IMG/VR virus record: IMGVR_UViG_3300044815_000087
Coordinates: 1 to 39,651 of that record
Length of the DNA stretch: 39,651 bases
Origin: a virus
Direction: 5' to 3' (one strand)
Shown: piece after piece, positions 36,983 through 39,651 of the stretch
Layout of the letters: each line of letters begins with the position of its first letter
How positions within the stretch are numbered: the first letter of the stretch is position 1
Notes under the pieces: generated by a model
Seen by the model: only the letters and a program-made list of their open reading frames with translations
Database searches by the model: none
What the model was told of the DNA's origin: nothing
Translations under genes and position numbers: made by a program

Positions 36983-37170
36983 CGGATCCGCTCCCAGCTC
37001 GACGCATCCAAGAACCCGTCCGCAGGCACCACCGCGTTCGCCAGAAACGGCTTCGCCGGGCAACGCAACGTCACCCACTGCTCACCGAACGATGTGATCT
37101 TCCACTCAGCGCCCCGGCGCGGATGCCTGTAGAGGCCATCCATGATGGATGCTCGCTCCAAATCAGTCAT
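36979..37170 (-). CDS. Hypothetical protein
   Basis: 63 residues. Beta strands WKITSFGEQWVTLRCPAKPF with a helical start and end. ATGA overlaps both sides. It resembles small phage proteins that modify or bind ssDNA only in size; not assigned. Confidence 0.6.
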   Translation of the reverse strand: MTDLERASIMDGLYRHPRRGAEWKITSFGEQWVTLRCPAKPFLANAVVPADGFLDASSWERIR

Positions 37171-37400
37171 CGCCGACGCCTCGAATTCACGGCCGCGTCG
37201 AACCGAGAGCCACCGGGGAGCCCGAAGCGAACCTCAGACCCCGAGAGAGTGGCGAGGCGCGCAGCTTCGCCGAGATCCACGTGTCGTCGTGGACGGGTAG
37301 GAAGGCCGAACTGCTCGACGTACCACTTGCCCGAACGGTCGTAACGGACGATCTCGCGACCATCTTCCGTGCAAGCGTGCACCGTACGGTCGTCGCTCAT
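37167..37400 (-). CDS. Hypothetical protein
   Basis: 77 residues. A beta meander (REIVRYDRSGKWYVEQFG) followed by a helix VDLGEAARLATLSG and a basic tail (NSRRRR). Coupled by ATGA. Not recognised. Confidence 0.6.
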   Translation of the reverse strand: MSDDRTVHACTEDGREIVRYDRSGKWYVEQFGLPTRPRRHVDLGEAARLATLSGSEVRFGLPGGSRFDAAVNSRRRR

Positions 37401-37708
37401 GACATCTCCCCCAGCGGGAACGCGCCCGGCGAACTCTCAAGCGCGAACCACTGCTCAAGCACCAGCCGCTGAGCAATCGTCTGCGGCTTCATCCAATCCC
37501 GCTCGCGGCAGTACTGTTCGAACGCTTCGTACTGATCGACCACGTGGCGCTCAAGTTCCTCCGCCATCGTGATCGCCTTGAACGCATCCTGTGTCACCGT
37601 CGGGTCCGCTGCAACCCGGACGGTTCCGGTGCGGCAGACGGGGCAGGTCCCGTTCTTGGTTTGGTAGGGGGCGAAACGTGCCTTGCACTGAGGACACAGA
37701 TTGCTCAT
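37397..37708 (-). CDS. Zinc-ribbon protein with helical tail
   Basis: 103 residues. CPQCKARF (5-12) and CPVCRTG (22-28) make an N-terminal zinc ribbon. The remaining 70 residues are helical and acidic (ITMAEELERHVVDQYEAFEQY). Possibly a small adaptor in replication or transcription. Coupled by ATGA. Confidence 0.65.
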   Translation of the reverse strand: MSNLCPQCKARFAPYQTKNGTCPVCRTGTVRVAADPTVTQDAFKAITMAEELERHVVDQYEAFEQYCRERDWMKPQTIAQRLVLEQWFALESSPGAFPLGEMS

Positions 37709-37977
37709 GACTCGCCGCCGAACTCGCGCAACAGGTCGTCGGCAAGCATGGCTTGAATCGATGGTGCAGCCGTGCCGATGAGTCCCCGCCGTAGCTTGGT
37801 CGCGATCTCGTCAAGGAAGGTGCGGGCGCATACCGAAGCGTCCAACCCAAGCGCCTCGCGGTCGTGCATCGCGCCCGCACCACGTCTCAGCGAGGGATCA
37901 GGGATACCTCTTCCCGTGGCGTTGAGTCCCCGTGCGAGGGCAAGCATCGCCTTGTCGCTGTAGGGCTGCTCAGTCAT
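37705..37977 (-). CDS. Hypothetical protein
   Basis: 90 residues, helical (SDKAMLALARGLNATG, then CARTFLDEIATKLRRGLIG). Coupled by ATGA to both neighbours. Not recognised. Confidence 0.6.
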   Translation of the reverse strand: MTEQPYSDKAMLALARGLNATGRGIPDPSLRRGAGAMHDREALGLDASVCARTFLDEIATKLRRGLIGTAAPSIQAMLADDLLREFGGES

Positions 37978-38150
37978 CGCCGCTCATCCCCCTGCGGCAT
38001 CGTCGGGAACGCCAGCAGCGACGCCCACACCAAACCAGGGCCACTCGCAAGATCCGGCATCGAAGTCCCCGCGGGCGCCGTGTCGATGAACGGGTCGTGG
38101 ATGACTGGTTCGTAGCGGTGCGGCAGTTCCGTGGCCTTGCAGCGAAGCAT
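37974..38150 (-). CDS. Hypothetical protein, first gene of its unit
   Basis: 58 residues from the ATG at 38150. Little regular structure; ends acidic. The start context AGGGACAACGAATG is identical over 14 bases to that at 30457. Transcription probably begins from the palindromic promoter region at 38191-38208, leaving a 5' leader of about 40 bases. Confidence 0.55.
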   Translation of the reverse strand: MLRCKATELPHRYEPVIHDPFIDTAPAGTSMPDLASGPGLVWASLLAFPTMPQGDERR

Positions 38151-38190
38151 TCGTTGTCCCTGTCCTTTCGAATGCGTAGTGGTTGCTTGA

Positions 38191-38208
38191 AGCTATGGTA
38201 CCATAGCT
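38191..38208. promoter_or_regulatory. 18-bp perfect palindrome: divergent promoter and likely operator
   Basis: AGCTATGGT followed by ACCATAGCT. Because it is palindromic, it carries TG-G-TACCAT (an extended -10) on both strands. On the plus strand this box ends seven bases before the ATG at 38212, giving a leaderless start. On the minus strand it serves the unit starting at 38150. RHH regulators bind such palindromes, and the adjacent plus-strand gene encodes one, so autoregulation of both directions is likely. Confidence 0.65.
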
Positions 38209-38211
38209 CGT

Positions 38212-38421
38212 ATGACTTCGACAACAGCACGAACTCTCCGCCTGCCCCCGGACATCGCCGAAGCAGTCAAGATGCACGCCGACTACGAAGACCTGAGCCA
38301 AAACGAATGGTTGATCCTCGCTGCTCGCTTCGTCGTGGCCGAACGCCGCGCCGACCTGGATTACATGATCGGTCTGCGCAGGCACTTCGCCGGCAAACTC
38401 GAACAGCTCGACAAGCCATGA
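38212..38421 (+). CDS. Ribbon-helix-helix repressor (Arc/CopG-like)
   Basis: 69 residues. TARTLRLPPDIAEAVKMHADYEDLS and NEWLILAARFVVAERR give the strand (RTLRLP), first helix and second helix of an RHH dimer. The C-terminal helix extends the protein. The ATG is placed seven bases after TACCAT within the palindrome. It resembles antitoxin- or Arc-type repressors, but the downstream gene does not look like a known toxin. Likely a regulator of the divergent promoter. Confidence 0.75.
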   Translation: MTSTTARTLRLPPDIAEAVKMHADYEDLSQNEWLILAARFVVAERRADLDYMIGLRRHFAGKLEQLDKP

Positions 38422-38690
38422 GCCCCTTCGGCCAACGCGGGATTCAGGCCGCGCTCGCCGAGATGAATCGACTACTTGAGATCGGCGACCTAGAGCCCGA
38501 ACGCATCGGGGACGAGACACCGCAGCAGTTCGTGATACGCAAGGCGCTCGACGCCGCCGTCGCCGCCCTCGACCGTGACGGGCTCATTGATCAGGGCAGC
38601 GCCGCCTTGGCGGGAAGGCCGGGCTTCTCGCCGCTGGATCGGAAGCGAGCCATACAGGTGCTTGTCGCTGTCGGCCTTATCGAGCCCTAA
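38418..38690 (+). CDS. Hypothetical helical protein
   Basis: 90 residues. ATG overlaps the RHH stop (ATGA). Helices QAALAEMNRLLEIGDLEPERIG and DAAVAALDRDGLIDQG with an ending KRAIQVLVAVGL. Coupled to the RHH gene, so a partner of the repressor is possible. A toxin role cannot be seen from sequence. Confidence 0.6.
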   Translation: MSPFGQRGIQAALAEMNRLLEIGDLEPERIGDETPQQFVIRKALDAAVAALDRDGLIDQGSAALAGRPGFSPLDRKRAIQVLVAVGLIEP

Positions 38691-38693
38691 GGC

Positions 38694-38746
38694 GGAGAGC
38701 CAACCGTGGGGGACCCCGGGGAAGCAGGGGGAACGGTTGACTCTCC
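38694..38746. terminator. Strong hairpin after the RHH/partner genes
   Basis: GGAGAG (38694-38699) pairs with CTCTCC (38741-38746), and CAACCGT (38701-38707) pairs with ACGGTTG (38733-38739), with one unpaired base on each side. The G/C-rich loop has its own GGGG-A-CCCC element. It starts four bases after the stop codon at 38688-38690. No T tract, so termination efficiency is uncertain. Confidence 0.5.
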
Positions 38747-38819
38747 ACGGGCGCGTATGACAGGCGGGTTGGTGCGCCCAACCAGGATCGTACCCGCCAA
38801 ACCAGCGAAAGGAAACGAC

Positions 38820-38903
38820 ATGCACATCGCACGCGACCGCAACGGCACTATCTACCTCATCGACCCGTACGGCTACCTCATCGACTCCGGCATCGAAGAC
38901 TAG
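38820..38903 (+). CDS. Tiny peptide gene
   Basis: 27 residues with a strand-turn-strand pattern (NGTIYLIDPYGYLIDSG). The ATG has a clear AAAGGA ribosome site seven bases upstream, better than many larger genes here. It lies between two hairpins and is followed by a terminator-like stem (38918-38951). It may be a real small protein or a leader peptide. Confidence 0.5.
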   Translation: MHIARDRNGTIYLIDPYGYLIDSGIED

Positions 38904-38917
38904 GCCCGCAACGACAA

Positions 38918-38951
38918 CGGCTCACCCGATGCCTGAGGCGAGGGTGAGCCG
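38918..38951 (+). terminator. Stem-loop after the tiny peptide gene
   Basis: CGGCTCACCC and GGGTGAGCCG form ten perfect pairs around a 14-base loop containing GCC-TGA-GGC. It lies 15 bases after the peptide stop. No T tract follows. Confidence 0.6.
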
Positions 38952-39043
38952 CTGAAGCAGGGTGCGGCCCGGGGGTACGAGACCGCAACGATGGGGAGGC
39001 ATCACCGTACACGGCATCGATGACAGAACGCCGGTAGAACGAA

Positions 39044-39074
39044 TCACGGCCCGCCATACATCGGCGGGCCGTGA
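39044..39074. terminator. 12-bp perfect stem-loop, terminator-like
   Basis: TCACGGCCCGCC and GGCGGGCCGTGA form twelve perfect pairs with a seven-base loop. This is the longest perfect hairpin seen in the window. It is placed between the small plus-strand genes and the structured region upstream of ssb. Weak T content follows, so it may work with Rho or as an RNA-stability element. Confidence 0.65.
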
Positions 39075-39562
39075 TAGTCTCGGCGGCGTGAAGACCAAAG
39101 ACTGCGAGACAGCATAACGGATCGGCCAGCAGAAGCGCTCACGCGCCGGTCCCCTACCTCGCCAGGATCGTCAACACGCAGAGGGAATCCGTAAGCCCGC
39201 CGCCAATCAGGCGAGTGGTCGAAAGGTAGCCAGCTCGACGCTAGAGACTCGGCACGCCTGACCCTCACGGCGTCGGACCTAATGTGGCGGCTGTCCCAAT
39301 GCGATGCAGCCGGGAGGATATGTACCTCGTTGAAGCGTGGTGGTTGTACCCAGAGCGGTCTGGGGACGGACTCCAACGGTGCGCCGAGAGGGACTGACCA
39401 TCGACGTGCGACGGCTAACCCGATCGTATGTTCAGAGGGGTCGAAGGCTCAAGGAGTCTTGACCTCTCTGTGCTCAGGTCTTCCCTCTCGTATGCAGTTC
39501 GCTGAACAGCTAGTAGAACAAAGGAAGCATGCGGCGTAAAGAACAATCGACAGGAGAACATG

Positions 39563-39651
39563 ATGTCTAGCTTGAACAGCTTCAACTTCACGGGGAACCT
39601 TGGCAAAGACCCCGAGCTGCGCGAGATCGACGGTGGCAAAGAGGGCTGCAA
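39563..39651 (+). CDS. ssb: Single-stranded DNA-binding protein, N-terminal part (truncated)
   Basis: The visible 29 residues start SSLNSFNFTGNLGKDPELRE, which matches the N-terminal first strand and the GNLGxDPELR signature of OB-fold SSB proteins. SSB coats single-stranded DNA during replication and recombination. Two consecutive in-frame ATGs exist at 39560 and 39563. AGGAG lies three bases from the first and six from the second, so the second is preferred. The right edge cuts the gene; replication genes probably follow. Confidence 0.9.
   Translation, partial: MSSLNSFNFTGNLGKDPELREIDGGKEGC

Larger units (their letters stand above)
38904..39562. other. Long gene-free structured region upstream of ssb
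   Basis: About 659 bases without a convincing gene. It contains two terminator-like stems (38918-38951 and 39044-39074), then 39075-39562 with many short hairpins: ACGCC/GGCGT (39254-39273), GAGG/CCTC (39314-39328), CCCAGA-GCGG-TCTGGG (39349-39364), AGAGGG/CCCTCT (39434-39488) enclosing TCAAG-GAGT-CTTGA (39449-39462), and CAG-TTCG-CTG (39495-39504). Open frames (such as 39282-39539 plus) have no ribosome site and look unprotein-like. An origin region, non-coding RNA or long leader of ssb is possible. Confidence 0.5.

Noticed and set aside
38212-38690. Toxin-antitoxin pair formed by the RHH gene and its coupled neighbour.
   Set aside because: The antitoxin-like part is clear, but the 90-residue partner shows no recognised toxin motif; a repressor with an accessory gene is equally likely.
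39181-39280. Possible group I intron: CTAGAGACTCGGCACGCC resembles the R (P7/P3) element of such introns.
   Set aside because: No convincing P7 partner close after a P8 hairpin, no matching P4/P6 pairings, and no split gene or exon ends flank the region. The nearest GAGTC partner is about 200 bases away inside another hairpin.
39282-39539. An 85-codon plus-strand frame before ssb.
   Set aside because: No ribosome site, unusual Cys/Gly/Ser/Arg mix without secondary-structure pattern, and it spans several strong hairpins.
1-39651. CRISPR arrays, tRNA genes, integrase or attachment sites.
   Set aside because: No regularly spaced direct repeats, no T-loop/acceptor tRNA pattern and no recombinase family were recognised by reading; a tRNA or profile scan could not be run.

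Overview
The window is a 39.65-kb piece of a tailed bacteriophage genome. No tRNA, rRNA or bacterial housekeeping gene was seen. It is cut inside a gene at both ends: a virion protein on the left and the start of a single-stranded-DNA-binding protein on the right. Base composition is strongly GC-rich, GTG starts are common, and genes are packed with ATGA, GTGA, TGATG or TAATG stop/start overlaps. A resuscitation-promoting-factor-like muralytic enzyme and several apparently leaderless promoters point to a high-GC Gram-positive (actinobacterial) host; this is inference. The structural set (large terminase, 684-residue portal, scaffold, capsid, adaptor, beta-propeller-like protein, no tape measure or long-tail genes seen) suggests a short-tailed virus. 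No integrase or excisionase was seen.

Layout. (1) 17384 to 1, minus strand: ribbon-helix-helix protein, large terminase, small head proteins, a repeat-rich surface protein, a collagen-like fibre protein, portal, scaffold, major capsid, adaptor, beta-propeller-like protein, and two tandem paralogous fibre-like proteins. Four HNH endonuclease genes are scattered among these, two on each strand. (2) 17758-18252, plus strand: a probable small terminase, divergent from the large one. (3) 22214 to 18236, minus strand: DNA-binding protein, a membrane FtsK-like translocase with a RusA-like C-terminus, a YdjM-like membrane protein and small genes. (4) 24079 to 22350 (minus) and 24156 to 25040 (plus): small accessory genes diverging from a shared promoter region, followed by a structured gene-free stretch to 25414. 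(5) 33511 to 25415, minus strand: DNA-metabolism block with a possible annealing protein, a PD-(D/E)xK resolvase-like nuclease, two HNH nucleases, HTH proteins and zinc-binding proteins. (6) 35600 to 33555, minus strand: lysis block with amidase endolysin, holin-like proteins and an RPF-like transglycosylase. (7) 38150 to 35765, minus strand: small zinc-ribbon and membrane proteins plus a secreted protein with an extended metzincin-type zinc motif. (8) 38212 to the right edge, plus strand: RHH regulator with an 18-bp palindromic operator, a partner gene, a tiny peptide gene, about 600 bases of structured gene-free DNA, then ssb.

Most striking observations. Two HNH genes (2403-2903 and 13068-13631) sit just before the last codons of the gene upstream. 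In each case those last codons occur twice: intact in the upstream gene, and as an orphan copy immediately after the HNH stop. The copies differ mainly at synonymous positions, as expected if the endonuclease gene arrived with a recoded, cleavage-resistant 3' end of its target. Other leads are a -10 box placed 7 bases before the start codon at several operon heads, the FtsK/RusA-like fusion, the secreted metalloprotease-like protein in the lysis neighbourhood, and two structured gene-free regions (25041-25414 and 39075-39562).
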